Below are positions 1-12,515 of a stretch of 64,000 nucleotides of DNA, piece after piece. Each line of letters begins with the position of its first letter. Positions within the stretch are counted from its first letter, which is position 1. The translations under genes were made by a program, and so were the position numbers. The stretch is from Saccopteryx bilineata (lineage: Eukaryota; Chordata; Mammalia; Chiroptera; Emballonuridae), in assembly GCF_036850765.1 (NCBI RefSeq), contig NC_089493.1:126982239-127046238 (forward strand). The letters run 5' to 3'. Under the pieces are notes generated by a model that worked only from the letters and a program-made list of their open reading frames with translations, did not search any database and had not been told where the DNA came from.

Positions 1-1280
1 CTAACTGGGAGCCCCCAGCCAACTGTGGAGTAGCTGACGACAACAGCTCATGCGTCTCAGGAAAACTATGTGTGGGGTGTGTTTCCTCCACCACAGGGCC
101 TTCCTACCCGTGCTCTGCCATCCCTCACTTCCCCCTTGGTTTGCTATCCATTGCTCCTGTCAGTGAGAGAGAATGTCACAGTTCCTAAGTATGTGTGAAC
201 TCTAGAGCCCCCCTTACTCACCAGAGAATGGCCTTTGAGAAACAAACAATCCATCCTGCACCAGGAGGAGATGTAGGGGGGTTGCACTTCCACTTCGTAG
301 GGACATATGTGCAGGGCACTTGGGTCCAGTGATTCACTAACACTCTCTGTACTCACAAGTAGACTCAGACGATTTGTACACCATTCTCTCCACAGACCCA
401 GAAGATGCTGTGGGTTCTGCCCCATTGTGCCGCAAACAAGCATGCCATAGTAGAGAGTCGTCGTCTTTCTGCTGGTGGAAGGTCATGCCTTCCATGTGCA
501 GTAAACGCATTTGTGAGGTGCAGTGAAGCACGCAGGAGAAACAGGTCTGCCTGTATCTCCTTGGGTGTACTCACACAGTGATAGACTCTCCTTCCCCGTA
601 CAATGCCATCTTTATGCCTGTGTGCCCACAGAAGAGAAAGCAACTTGTACAGTCCCTCCCTGAATATAAATTGACGGCAAACAGCGAGCATAAAGCAGAC
701 AGGACAGTTGTGTCATGGGCGTGGGAGTCCAGAGAGACGCCCCAGGTGAGCTGGTGTATGTGTGCATACATACTTCTGTACATGTGCATTTGTCTGTGTG
801 CCAGTGGGGGGAGAGGGGGAGGAAAGGAAAGATGAAGACTGGGCTTTGGAGAGGACTATGTGAGGGAACAGTATGCTAGTATGCTAACCTCTGTCTTTCA
901 TGTACAACTATTTGCAGAGGCCTTGGCAATTTTCAAAGTGCATTTAGACACCTTAAAAGAAAAAGTGTCAATGTCACAGCCCGTATGCTTGCACTGGACC
1001 CCTGCACGGCCGCCCACAGCATGCAGTCAGTGGATGGGACAAGTGCTTGTGGGAGTCCCCATGAGCAGACTGCATCCCCTTCTGCCTCAGCCCCTCCGGA
1101 TTTCTAGTACTATTGTACAGTCTCCTATTTTCTGCACCAGGCATTTGGAGGGGCTTAGGTTTTTCATTGAAAATGGAAGTACGGTATTGACATTGTCCTT
1201 CTAGAACTTGACTGAGGGTGGTACCCAGCCAGCCTCTTCTGTTTTGCTGTGACCTATTTCCCACTGCCCTCATGTCTCCC
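1..1280. other. Intronic sequence, nothing recognised
   Basis: Mixed composition, no clear repeat and no supported gene on either strand. Confidence 0.5.
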
Positions 1281-1289
1281 TCTACAACC

Positions 1290-1960
1290 CCTGTGCCCAC
1301 TCACGGTGGAAACACAGCCGTCCTCCTTTGCAGTGAACATGCTATGGACACCCGCTTTGTGCCAAGCACTGGGGACACTCAGGAGGTCACAGTCTAAACA
1401 TAAGAGAGACCGATCCACAACTGACTGTTGTGTGATCTGACCGGTGAGCAACTGGTGTTACAGGTAGGGGGAAAGAGAAGGATTCACACTGCCTGGGGAG
1501 CTCAGAAAAAGCTTCAGAGGAAGTGACATTTCAGTTGGAACGTCAAGAATGATTGCTGTTTGCCTAGCCAATGAGGGCACTTAAGGCAGAGCCTACAACA
1601 TGATAGGGTTAAGGGCCAGAGAATGTGGTCTGGAATGTCTGGACCCATAGTAGTGCTAAGCGTGCAAGTTGGGGAGTGAGAAATGTCTATCCATAAAGTT
1701 GGAAAGTTAGGCAGGGCTCAGGCCTTGAAGGCTGCAAGCTGAGCAGAAGTAAACTAAGGCTCTTTGCCACGGACTGTCGCTGGACAGAGGCACGTAGGTC
1801 CTTGAGCAGCATGGGCCATCTGTAGCTAAGACGTCAGTGGCCCCAGGAGTACTGGATCACTTGAAAGACATCCCATTAGCCTGTTCTCAGAAAACGGATG
1901 GGAAACACTAGCTGTGTGGTCAGGGAGGGGCCACGACCCTGGAGGACCTCTGGAAAAGGG
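1290..1960 (+). repeat. Probable ancient L2-like interspersed repeat
   Basis: Phrases such as GTGCCAAGCACTGGGGACAC, then CAGAGGAAGTGACATTTCAG and later CAGGGCTCAGGCCTTGAAGG follow the order of a common old mammalian repeat 3' region. The copy is highly diverged and its ends are approximate. Confidence 0.35.
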
Positions 1961-3045
1961 TCATGAATGAACAATATCTGTGTGCTTTTGCGAGTGTAGT
2001 CACTCAAGGGGGATTAACGCCTTTTGTAAAAAAGAAAGGTAAGAGGCTTTCTAATGTTGGGTGAGCTCACAGTTCCAACTAATCATCCCCACCCCCAGTG
2101 GGCTGGACGCAAAACTTCTGAAAACGTCTATGTACGATGGTGCCTTGAATTGAAGCATTTCTGGGAGCAACTATTTCATGGAGAAAAGGCGCAGAGTTGG
2201 CAGACCTGGAATCCAGGGGCAGGGCCACAGGAAGCCGGAGCAGGGAGGTGGCTCGGATTGTTCACGTGTGAATCTGCGCAGGGTCTTCCCTGGCTGTTTT
2301 CTGGGCCCATGGAAAGGGGTGGGTTCCACTGCGGTGGCAGCTGTTGACAGAAAAGAGGAACAAGCAGCTGCTGCAACTTCTGACCTGTTGCTGTGGGATG
2401 GGAACGGAAGATTGGTCAGCTCCCTCTCACGGCTCTGCTGCTTTGCCTTCTGAGTTCTGCCATTGAAAGTGCTGCACTCAGAGGCCCCAGCTGTGCAAGT
2501 ATTTCCCAACAGAGAGTTGGTGCATTGACAGGCATCACAGAGAGCTGGGGGCAAGGTGGAGGACAGCAGCAGCTTCCCTGAAGTTTCTGATTGCTGCAAG
2601 AAGTGGCTGGAGACAGGGTATTATTGGTACCAGTAAGAAGGAGTGAACAAATGTATAAATTGTGCTTTCTTTTTTTCGTCATAATTCCTTCTTGAGGAGG
2701 TATTGTTTGTTTAATAAAGACCTTAGCCACCTGGTCATACAAATAACCAAAAGTAAAGTCTTTGTGGAGCCTGCTTTCTTCATTGGAGAGCACTGTGACA
2801 TTCCCTGTGACTTAATGGGAAAGCAAATGCATTTTCATGTGCTAATGGCTGCAGGCATGGGCACAATGTTTGCATAAGCAGAGCAGAACCTGTAGCCCCG
2901 TGAGAACCTGGCACTGGAAGAGTATTATATAGGAATGAAAAATGCTGTGTATTCTATGCCCTTGTCGGAGACTCACAAGGCCCACTGGCCCAGTAAGGAC
3001 CCTAAGATATCTGGCATAAGGAAACCTGGTTGACTTGGTATAAGT
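1961..3045. other. Intronic sequence, nothing recognised
   Basis: No repeat or gene could be supported. Overlapping open frames at 2.05-2.6 kb on both strands show no family similarity. Confidence 0.5.
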
Positions 3046-3163
3046 TAGCATTTCCCAACCTTGTTGTCCATGGAGCTATTGTCTGGGATCTTATATTTAT
3101 TGTTTTTCAATTTTTAACATCTTTTAAAATCCTGCCTATTCAGAACAACTTTAGGAAATGCTG
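3046..3163. mobile_element. Short hAT-like non-autonomous element
   Basis: A 118 bp segment is bounded by near-perfect inverted ends: AGCATTTCCCAA at 3047 and TTAGGAAATGCT at 3151-3162 (11 of 12 complementary). No clear 8 bp target duplication remains. Confidence 0.4.
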
Positions 3164-3209
3164 ATTTGGAAAACTAATACATAAATAGAAGTAGGATTTA
3201 TGAATTTAT

Positions 3210-3549
3210 CTCTTTTTTTTAAGCAAGAGAGAAATGGACATAGATAGAAAGGGAAAGAGATGAGAAGCATTAACTCATAATTGCAGCACTTGAGTTGTTC
3301 ATTGATTGCTTTCTCATACGTGCCTTGACCGGGGGGCTCCAGCTGCGCTAGTGACCCCTTGCTCAAGTTAGCAACCTTGGGCTTCAAGCCAGCAGTCTTG
3401 GGCTCAAGCCAATGACCTTTGGGCTCAAGTCAGTGACCATGGAGTCATGTCTATGATCCCATGCTCAATCCAGCAACCTCGGGGTTTCAAACCTGGGTCC
3501 TTAGCGTCTCAGGCCGATGCTCTATCCACTGTGCCACCTCCTGGTCAGG
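3210..3549 (-). mobile_element. tRNA-derived SINE, CCTGACC type, antisense
   Basis: Read on the minus strand it starts CCTGACCAGGAGGTGGCACA, has the RNA polymerase III B box-like GTTTGAAACC segment, the middle block TATGAGAAAGCAATCAATGA (diverged) and ends in a TCTC/A-rich tail near 3210. Confidence 0.85.
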
Positions 3550-3599
3550 TTCAGTTGTCTTTTTGACAGTGTTGAGCCAGTTAATCCTTTGTCAGAAGA

Positions 3600-4100
3600 T
3601 AGATATGGCACCACACATATAAAATGAGTCATAATCTCTGTCTCTGAACCTCTCCCCTTATCTAGACCCTGTCATGTTCACCATTTCACCGCATCTACCC
3701 AAGTGAAACTGATTCGTGTCAGTTTTTTCTTCTACACCCTGTTTATGCACTTGTATCCACACTGACCGTTGTGCTCTGAAGCGTGCTTCCATCCACACGT
3801 GGATTACAGCCCATGTAAGCCACTAAATCTGTGCAGAACCTGTGTGCTCCAATAAACCAGTCCTGATTAGGTGGAATGTAGTCTCACATTTGGGCCAAAC
3901 GCCCAGGTGACCAATATGCATCCTTTTATGTAGGGTATATAAAGCTCATTGGCTCAAGTGTAGGTGTAACCGATCTCCATCCATGATCTGAATGGGGATT
4001 TGCTGGCTGTAAACCAGACCATAAACTCACTGAATAAACAGACCCTTTCCCCTGTCCTCCCCATACTACAGGGAATATTTATTAATGCAACTATTAACCA
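3600..4100 (+). mobile_element. Possible old LTR fragment with promoter and poly(A) signals
   Basis: GGTATATAAAG near 3934 lies about 95 bp before GAATAAACAG near 4033. That spacing suits the TATA-R-poly(A) order of an LTR. I cannot define the ends or the family, so this could be chance. Confidence 0.25.
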
Positions 4101-5200
4101 TGGAAGCCAGCTCCATACATATAGGTTCTGTGGTTCGAGCTGGACATCAGGATGGTAGAATAGCAACATTTGCTTCCTAAAGCTCCCTATCTTATCCTTC
4201 TCCAAAATCTAGCTACTGTGTTTGGCTAATAAATACTTCTCTGTCTGCTCCACACAAAGTGCTTCTTCCCAAAGTGTTTGCGAAGAGCCCTACCCACTCC
4301 CTGCATTTGCCTGCCACCATTTAACTTCACTCCCTTACCCATCTCAGCTCAAGTTCAGTCACCTGCGACCCCTGAGGCACTGCCTAATTACCATATCCGA
4401 TGGCCATTTTCACACAGCTTTGTTTTCCCACCTCTTCCAAGACTTCTTGAGGATGCCATTCTCATGACTCACAGGGCACCAAATCCTCCTGGTTCTCACA
4501 CCCACTCCCCAAGTCAGCTGTCCAGTCTCCATCTTCTACATGAAATGTTTCCATTCACTGGTTTAATTTCTTTCTAACTATACATCAGAACACCGTGGGG
4601 TGGGTTTGGGGGTAAGCGAGCCAAAACCATGGACTTTCCAATCATTTCTGTGTCTCTAAATGGAATCATACCTTTCCCAGCTCAATTGAATTGAAAACAT
4701 CATCTCTGACCTTTCTCCCTGACCCCCTGTGGTACATCCAGAAGCACAAGGGCAGATCTGTGAAAGAAGCTTGTTTGTTTCACTCCCTTTGTTTTAAGAG
4801 GGGACGTTGTCCTGCTATTCAGACATTATTTCAAAGTGCTTTCAGGCTTTGTTACTCTGTTATGTTATTATCGCCTAAAAGACCTGTGGGGTTTATTGGA
4901 GCCCTCTACTTGTCTGAGTTCTGGTGGCTGTTCTCCCCCGCGACTGGTCGTGACTGTGTAAGCCTAGACCAGTGGTCTTATTCACTGCCTGGCTCAACCC
5001 TGTCCTGGATTTTTGAGAAAAATAAGATTTGGTTCTGACTTTACACAGCATCATAGCATTGGAAAGAAAAGCCATCCATCTGAAATGTTTAAATGACCAG
5101 TTTCTGAAAATATTTAATGAAATCTGTAAGGACCAAGAGAAGATCAGAAAATAAGCAGGGCACTAATGGAACAGGGAACTTAAGGGTTACAGGCAGGTCC
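4101..5200. other. Intronic sequence, nothing recognised
   Basis: No repeat or gene could be supported. Confidence 0.45.
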
Positions 5201-5632
5201 TGTTAGGAATAACATACCCAAGGTCGTTCAAGAAGCAAAGACAGATAGGGACTCTGGGAGGCTGAGAGAGAAGAAAAAGAAAAAGAAAAAGAGACAAACG
5301 TTTGCATTCTATTGGTTAAAAGACCCTTATCAGAAGTTTAGGTTTGGAATTCGCCAATGAGCTAGACCCCAGCCCCTGTTGCTATGCTATGTGCAGCCCC
5401 CTTAGCAAATAGGTTACCGCCACATCTGCTTCTGTATTAGGCTTGCTTGCTTAGCTTATAAAAAGATTTAGCTGTGAGCGCTAGGTGCGATTCCCATCTG
5501 CAGCTCCTTGTGAGCACAGTGTCTCTGGACACCTCGGGAATTTGCCCCTGTGCAGGTAAAACTGGCCAATAAAGTTACATCTATACTCCTGAAAGTCTCC
5601 GACGTTTGTTCTTGTACCCGGTGGATGTTACA
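5201..5632 (+). mobile_element. Solo ERV LTR, sense orientation
   Basis: A 432 bp unit begins TGTTAGGAATAAC and ends GATGTTACA, so it has TG...CA ends. TATAAAA at 5457-5463 and AATAAA at 5568-5573 frame an R region of about 100 bp, followed by a short U5. No primer-binding site, internal region or second copy follows, so this looks like a solo LTR of a gamma-type (class I) retrovirus. The target duplication is not clear. Confidence 0.7.
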
Positions 5633-6580
5633 AAATCCAGGAATGTATAGTTGGGGGACATACTTAAAGTATAGGAAGAGAAGGAGGGGTTCATGTTGGT
5701 TACAGTCATGGCAGAAAGTTCCCCCTAAAAAAGATGAGACTTTGAGTGGAGATGAAAAATATATACTATTTGAAGAGAGAAGTAACGGGAGACAGGAACA
5801 CTTGGGACTATTTCTTCCTCCTTTTGAAATGGAGAGAGGCAATGAGCCAGACCTGATGAGGCAAGAAACCCCCACTCTCGTGCGTGTAAGTGAATCCCCC
5901 CCTCCAGAAGTTCACGTTTACTGAGACCAGCTCTGGGCTGGGTGTTGTGCTGGGTGCTTTTGCAACCAGCACATGACCCTGGGTATGAGATGTACCAGCC
6001 AGTGAGACAGGAAGGTGCTACCCTTGCTCCCAAACACTGCCCTACAAACAGGACCTCAGAAAGGGCTGGTGTGCTGAGTGCTTCTTAGATTGCACCCCCT
6101 TCCGTGGACATCAACGGGCACGGATTTAGTTTTGCAGATGGAAGCAGTGGGCCAGCATTTTATGGCACTTCTTCCTATGAACATTCTTCCTGTTCACCCC
6201 CCCCCCTACACACACACACACAGAAACAGAGAATTGGAGAGGAGAGGTCTCTAGTTTCAGGTAGACAAGCCCCTGATCAGAGACCCTCAGAGAAATATGG
6301 CTCTCCAGGGATGGAAGACTAGAAATAAGTGTAAATGTTGTCAAATCTGTATGTAAATTAACAAAATAACCATGTCAAGCCCCTCAAGTCGGTTCACTTC
6401 ACCTTCACCATGATAGAGTACAGCACCGAAAGAAAATGAGGACAGGGGGAGGAGGGAACTTCCTGAGTCGTTTCTGTGAGACAACTCAGGGAGCTCTCCT
6501 GAGCTCAGGCTTCCAAAAGGTTGGCCACATGGGTGGAAGGGCTCAGGGTGGACCTACAGTAGAGGAACTGAGGAAACGGG
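5633..6580. other. Intronic sequence with a short C run and CA repeat
   Basis: Only a C9 tract followed by a short CA repeat near 6198-6222 stands out. Confidence 0.45.
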
Positions 6581-7370
6581 TGTTAAGCCTAATCCAGAGG
6601 GGACTCGAAACATTAAAGACACAAACAAAATCCTTCGATTCCACACCAAAGCTTTATTGTCTAGCTTGCCCAAGCGGTGATAACTCCGACAGAAATCTGC
6701 GGGAGAGCGCGCCAGCCCTTTGTTTTACTTAGTTTTTATAGTTTTACAAGCGGGAAGTATAAAAGCAAAAATTGCAATTAGGTGCCCTTTACCACTATTG
6801 GTTATAGTCATATGCCCTTTATCATGATAGGACCATGTTCAATTTGTAAGCCATACATCATTTTAGAGAAAAAAAAATTTACAAGTCAACACAATGATAG
6901 AAAGATGTCTCTTTACATATTAAGAGACATTCCTATATTTTCTAATGTTTATTAGAAACATCTTTTTGTCCAGAGTCACACACATTAACTATATGCATTC
7001 ATATGGGAGAGGTAGTTTCCCTGGGGACAAATGCCTGCAAATGGCTCATTACTATAAGAAAAGGTTTATTTTGGCTTTTCTCTTCCTGCACCTGGCTAGC
7101 CATTCATACCTTTCCCCACAGGGTTGGTGGAATGTCAGGGAATCCATGTTTTCCTTCCCTTTGCATTTACAATACTCCCCTTCCCTTGGGTGAGGGGAGT
7201 CAGAGTGTGGCTGGTCATAAAGAGCCTCTAGGTCCTCCTGGTTTTATGCCAATCACACAGTACAGAGATTATTCACAAAATTTCTCTGCACAGCTTAACC
7301 CAAATTAATAAAATGTTCTTTAAGCCTCTTAAAATATTAATATCGATTCTGTAGCTTTTGGTACTTTACA
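6581..7370 (-). mobile_element. Solo ERV LTR, antisense orientation
   Basis: On the minus strand, CTATAAAAAC (plus positions 6733-6740) precedes AATAAA (6653-6658) by about 80 bp, followed by a U5-like segment that ends AGGCTTAACA at 6581. The U3 probably starts TGTAAAGTACC at 7370. Size near 790 bp; right end approximate and target duplication not clear. The TATA-R-poly(A) layout makes the LTR call good; the family is unknown. Confidence 0.65.
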
Positions 7371-7519
7371 ATACCTGCGGGTGAGGTGGTGCAGTGGCTC
7401 CTCAGGGCTCCTCACGGGTCAGGAGAGCCAAGGCTGGACTACATTAATACTCCTGAACATAGGGTGTCCAGGTATTTAGGGTGTTTGCTTGGTCTGCAGG
7501 TAAGTAGGCAGCAGAACAA

Positions 7520-7770
7520 AGGAGCAGAGTAACGTGTGCTTGAGATTCAGGGACCTGGGTCTGGGCTCCAGCTGCCTCGTTTCCTGGTAACATGACAATG
7601 GACATGTTCCTGAGCCTATTCTCCCAGCAGCAAGTGAGAATAAAAGTGCCTCCCTCATAAGGTTGCTGTGAGGATTAAAAAGAGAACAAAGGAGCACATG
7701 TGAGGTCTGTGAATATGTAGCATATACTTTATACAAGTGAGCATTCAAGAAATGAGAGCTGCTCTTCCTC
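7520..7770 (+). repeat. MIR SINE, sense
   Basis: Core and 3' segment resemble MIR: CATAAGGTTGCTGTGAGGAT followed by AAAAGAGAACAAAGGAGCAC and a GCATTCAAGAAATG end. Confidence 0.6.
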
Positions 7771-9190
7771 TTCCTCCTCTTCATAGTGTCTTCATCATCC
7801 TTTAGAACGTGAAGGAACAGAGTACAGGGCCCCGAGAATAATGTGAATAATATCAAAGAGAAACAGGGATTCTGCCTTTTCCTGGGTGGACACTACTCTT
7901 CACCCGAGGAAAGGTAAGATGCTCCTGAAGTCCGGGAAGGTGAGGCAATGGAGAACCAGACACTTGAGATGAGTTTGGGCTCCTGACAGAACTAACTGTG
8001 TGCAGGTGGACGCCAGAACCGCAGGCCGAGATGCCCATTTAGTGTGGATGAGTGTGTGTTCCCATAGCAACTTGTTCCTGAGTACCTTCTGTTCACTCCT
8101 GTGACTCTCCCCAACAGAGGCTCCTTGACATGGAGACTGTCTCATTCATGTTCATTTCTAAGTCCCAGCAAAGGATCTGGCCCAGATTAGACACACGATA
8201 CCAATGTGCCAATAGAACGAGAGGCCAGAAGACTAAAGATGGACAAATGCCTACATTTTCAGAATAGAAGGGTAAAACTTGGGAACTACAGATACTTACA
8301 CTTGATGTTAATTTAAAAAAAAAAATCTGTAAGAGACTTAAATAACTGGTTGAAAAAAAAATCTGCATTTCGTCCGAAATGATCTGAAAATTTGAGCCAA
8401 ATATTGGAAACCACTAGTGTGATGAAGAGATGTGGACAGAGGATTGGATTATATATTGCATTACTGGAGATCATGGGCCCTGAGCAATCCTCCTGTGTTT
8501 TTGCTGTTAGACCACATTACGTTCCGTTCTGAGCAGCTCATGTTAAGAGGACCTCTGATAAACTAGAAAACACTCGAAGGGGGGTGACGCAGACCAGTCA
8601 TTCGGGTTCCAACCAAATGAGCACAGTTGTGAGGACTGGCATGGTTTCACCTGGAGAATAATTGGTAGAGGTGGGCGGGAGGTGACAATGCCATCTGCAA
8701 TGCTCTGAAGGTAGGTGTTGTTCCCTTCCGTACCACTCAAGATGGCAGCACTGATACCCAGGGGCAGCAAGAATGGGGCCCACATTCAGTGCATCATAAA
8801 GAAAAATTTTCTAGAACATAGAACTAACTGTGCTGCTCCCAGATGCAAAGAGCGCCGTTCACTGCAAACATTCTAGCAGTGGCCAGAGGACCTGCCCAGT
8901 GAAGTCATAAATAAGATGCCAGCTTTGGACAGGAGTCCTGAGTTGGTGGTCTTCAATTCCAAGGATCCACAACAGTCCCACTTCATTGATCGTGAGTAAA
9001 ACTGACTCTCAGTAAGAAACTTTTCCGGGCCAGGGCCTCTGTGTGGCAGAGTAGAGTAGTCAACCTCCACTCACATCATCTTCCCGGTCCCTTGCTGACC
9101 ATAACCTGCTTCTGCAACAGGGATTTCAGAGAGTTTGGCCATTAGTTTAAAGTGACTTTCTACTTGTCACCACAGAGTGCTCCATCTAAA
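7771..9190. other. Intronic sequence, nothing recognised
   Basis: No repeat or gene could be supported apart from two short A/T runs near 8310-8360. Confidence 0.45.
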
Positions 9191-9195
9191 ATTAC

Positions 9196-9570
9196 TTTTT
9201 TTCGTGTGAGAGAGAGACAGACAGACAGGAAAGGAGAAAGATGAGAAGCATCAACTCATAATCGTGACACCTTAATTGTTCATTGATTGCTTTCTCATCT
9301 GTGCCTTGACCCGGAGGCTCCAGCTGAGCCAGTGACCCCTTGCTCAAGCCAGCAACCTTGGGTTCAAGCCAATGACCTTGGGCTTCATGCCAGTGACCTT
9401 TGGGCTCAATCCATTGACCACTGGGTCGTGTCTATGATCTCATACTCAAGCCAGTGACCCTGTGCTCAAGCTGGTGGACCTATGCTAAAGCTGGCGACCT
9501 TGGGGTTTTGAACCTGGGTCCTCAGCATCACAGATCAACACTCTGTCCATTGCGCTACCACCTGGTCAGG
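9196..9570 (-). mobile_element. tRNA-derived SINE, CCTGACC type, antisense
   Basis: It ends in the head complement CACCTGGTCAGG at 9570 and has GATGAGAAGCATCAACTCAT near 9240. The flanks AAATTAC and ATAATTAC look like a worn target duplication. Confidence 0.88.
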
Positions 9571-11212
9571 CTATAATTACTTCTAACTATTAGAAGATAA
9601 TTTGTAAATTGAAGAACTGGTTCATATGATATCATGGCAAATGTCAGCAGAAGTCAATGGTAATAAATCAGCTAATGTGAACTGCAGCCTGAGATCTCTT
9701 GAATTCCTCAAATTCCTATCTCAAATTTTTTTTCAGTTGTTCATAGAACATTGAATAGCAATCTCTTTACATTTTGAATAAAACTGGACACAAGCCAGAA
9801 ATAAAGTAATAGAACCACATGAAATTGGACCATAATAATTTTTTTAATTATTTTAGTTTACAGTTTTCCACTATTTTGTCAGTAATTTTTCAGTGTCTGC
9901 CCATTTTCGTCTTTTTCCTCTCTATTATTTCCTTTCACCTTCTTTTCCCCTAAGAATTTTGATTTTTTAAAAACTTTTCCAGAACTCAATTAACATCACT
10001 TAAAAAATTATTTTTGTGGGACCAGTGAAGTCTTGGAGCCACTGCATTTAGTGCTCAGCCAAACCCTGCAAACCAAATTTAGGGCCAAACATTTGGCTTT
10101 GGTTTAGAGGCAAAAGTTGAAAAAGGGAATTGGTATGCAGGTGTGGTGCAAAGCTGGTCTTAAAAATACGGATGTTATTGCCTCTAGGCCCTGAGGACCT
10201 GGAGCAGAACACAGCGAGCCACCCCCAGAGGTGACACAATGGTCATAAAATGGTCTCTCGGTTGTGGACTCTGCTGGGCTGTCTCTCTGCAACAGTTAGT
10301 GACTCTTTAATAACACCAACAGCCCGCTGAGCTGAATTGCTAACATTTGGGGAGCAAGGTGACGTAAAACAAAATTGAATTATGAAAACAATTTTCCAAG
10401 GTAGCCCTGAGCGTTCCTTTCGTTGTGTTTATCTTCCCCCTCAAAGGAGCCATTTAGCGGTTCTTCCTCAGCCAGCGGGCAGGAAGGCGGAGCAGGGGTC
10501 CACAGGCTCCGCACTGTCAGCGCTCACCTCCTCCGCACAACAAGGCCGCTTGTTCTCCGTCCCTGGTCCTGGCCCAAAGCTTGGAACCACGTGCAGCTGT
10601 GGAGAGATCTAAAACTGAGAAGTCCCCAATGTGGTCCTTTGAAAAAAATTATGATACTCATTTAACCCCCACTTCAGTTTTTATAAAACCTCTCCCTTAG
10701 CCCAGTGCTGTTGGAAGTTGTCTTGCTTAGATATAGGAAGAGCATGAATTGATAAGTGAGACCTAAAGATGGAGGTACTTTCTAGTAAAACTGAAAATGT
10801 GCATACCATAAAAGCAAGCAGTTCCACTGCTAGGTATATTCTGTAGGGCACCTCTCTCACACGTGCACACTTAACAGCAGTTAAAGTGGATAAACTAGAT
10901 GCATATGTGTCCTCATGGCTAGCTCTCAAGAGCAACACGGTGAAGACAGCAAGCTTCTGAAGTTGTGTTACCATGATGCACGCTTTTTAACAAAACACAA
11001 AATAGGCAATGGAAGAGCGTGGGCATACCCCAACTGCAGAGGCTGCCTCAGGGAAGGGACTGAAGGGCCACCAGAGACCCTTCAACATCACTGATGATGT
11101 TGTGTTTCCCTAAAAGAGAAAATATCTGAAGCACATTTAACAAAAATATAAGTACTTGAGTATCATTTTCTAGACTTTTCTACCTCTTTAGGTATTTTAC
11201 AAATGAAAATTT
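9571..11212. other. Intronic sequence, includes a CRE-like site
   Basis: Mostly AT-rich unique sequence. TGACGTAA at 10360-10367 is a CRE-like octamer next to a more GC-rich patch (10400-10610). No gene found. Confidence 0.4.
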
Positions 11213-11220
11213 AAGCCCAA

Positions 11221-11590
11221 CCTGACCAGGTGGTGGCATAGTGGACAGAGTGTCAACTTGGAACACTGAAGACCCAGGTTCAAAACCCTGAGGTCACTGG
11301 CTTGAGTACTGGCTCATCCGGCTTGAGTGCTAAGTTGCTGGCTTGAGCGTGGGATCATAGACATGACCCTGTGGTGGCTGGCTTGAGCAAGGGGTCACTG
11401 GCTCAGCTGGAGACCCCCATTAAGGCACATATGAGAAGCAATCAATGAACAACTAAAGTGACTCAATTACAAGTTGATGCTTCTCATCTCTCTCCCTTCC
11501 TATCTCTCTCTCCATCTCTGTCTCTGTGTCTCTCACTCTCTCTCTCTCTAAAAAAGTAATAAATGAATAAATAACAATTAAAATTAAAAG
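11221..11590 (+). mobile_element. tRNA-derived SINE, CCTGACC type, sense
   Basis: It starts CCTGACCAGGTGGTGGCATA and ends in TCTC then A-rich sequence. It is flanked by a TAAGCCCAA target duplication (11212-11220 and 11591-11599). Confidence 0.92.
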
Positions 11591-12083
11591 TAAGCCCAAA
11601 CCAGAATTTCAACAAAAAGGATGGAAATGCTGTCAAGCACCCCCAACCCAGCAGAGTGAGGATGGCAGCGTCTGGGGAAACCAGCCGAGGTACCAGGAGA
11701 GCTGTATTCAAACCAAGTTATTTTTCTCTCCTCTATCAGCCTGGTCCTAAGATCTACAAATGCTTTTTTAATGACTTCACTTCCCGGTCACATTCTACTT
11801 GCCTGGCACAAATTTTTAATGCCACTCAGCAAGAATATCAACTGATGTTTCCATGTCTCCTCTATTGTGTCACTTTGTGGCTCAAGTTTTCTCTTCTCAC
11901 TGTATGTGATGTTCACATGTATAGACCCAAATGGGACACAATGGCACAGCCCACTCTCTTTCAGGTAGAACTTCATTTAATAGGCGGAAATACCTACATG
12001 TGGAGGGAAGTCTGTTTGACAGTAACAGTTTATTTTCCCAACTAATTCAGTTAACACCTGATTGGAAATCCCAACCAGTTAGT

Positions 12084-12228
12084 TAGTTTGTTGTTTGTTT
12101 GTTTGAGAGGCAGGGAGAGAGAGACAGGAACATCAATCTGCTTCTATATGTCCCCTGACCCGAGGGTTGAACTGGCAACCTCTATGCTCCAGAACAATGC
12201 TCCAACCAACTGAGCTATCCAGCCAGGG
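12084..12228 (-). mobile_element. Ves-like bat SINE, antisense
   Basis: On the minus strand it starts CCCTGGCTGGATAGCTCAGT and has a tRNA-like head followed by a short tail. It is an older, shortened copy of the general bat SINE type. Confidence 0.7.
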
Positions 12229-12229
12229 T

Positions 12230-12425
12230 TTAATTTTTATTGGTTTTTAGAGAAACAGAGAGAGGAAGGGAGAGAGAGGGAGGGGGAAGGGAACTATTCA
12301 TTTGTCAGTCCACTCAGCCGTGCATTCATTGGTTGTTTCCCGTGTATGCCCTGACTGGGAATCAAACCTGTAACTTTGTTATTTTGGGATGACACTCCCA
12401 ACTGACTGAGCCAACCGGCCAGGGC
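12230..12425 (-). mobile_element. Ves-like bat SINE, antisense
   Basis: The minus strand begins GCCCTGGCCGGTTGGCTCAG and ends near TTTTTATTGG. The poly-purine stretch and the CATTCATTGGTTGTTTCCCG block are typical of Ves. It directly abuts the preceding copy. Confidence 0.8.
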
Positions 12426-12515
12426 CCGATCAGTTTTGAGGTTATTTAAATGTTGCTTAGCATTGTTTCTGTTCAGTTGGTAGTCAGCATCTTCTTTATC
12501 AAGAGTAACCAGCCT

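Noticed and set aside
2054..2600. Dense overlapping open frames of 60-142 codons on both strands
   Set aside because: No splice context, family motif or consistent codon texture; GC-rich intron gives such frames by chance.
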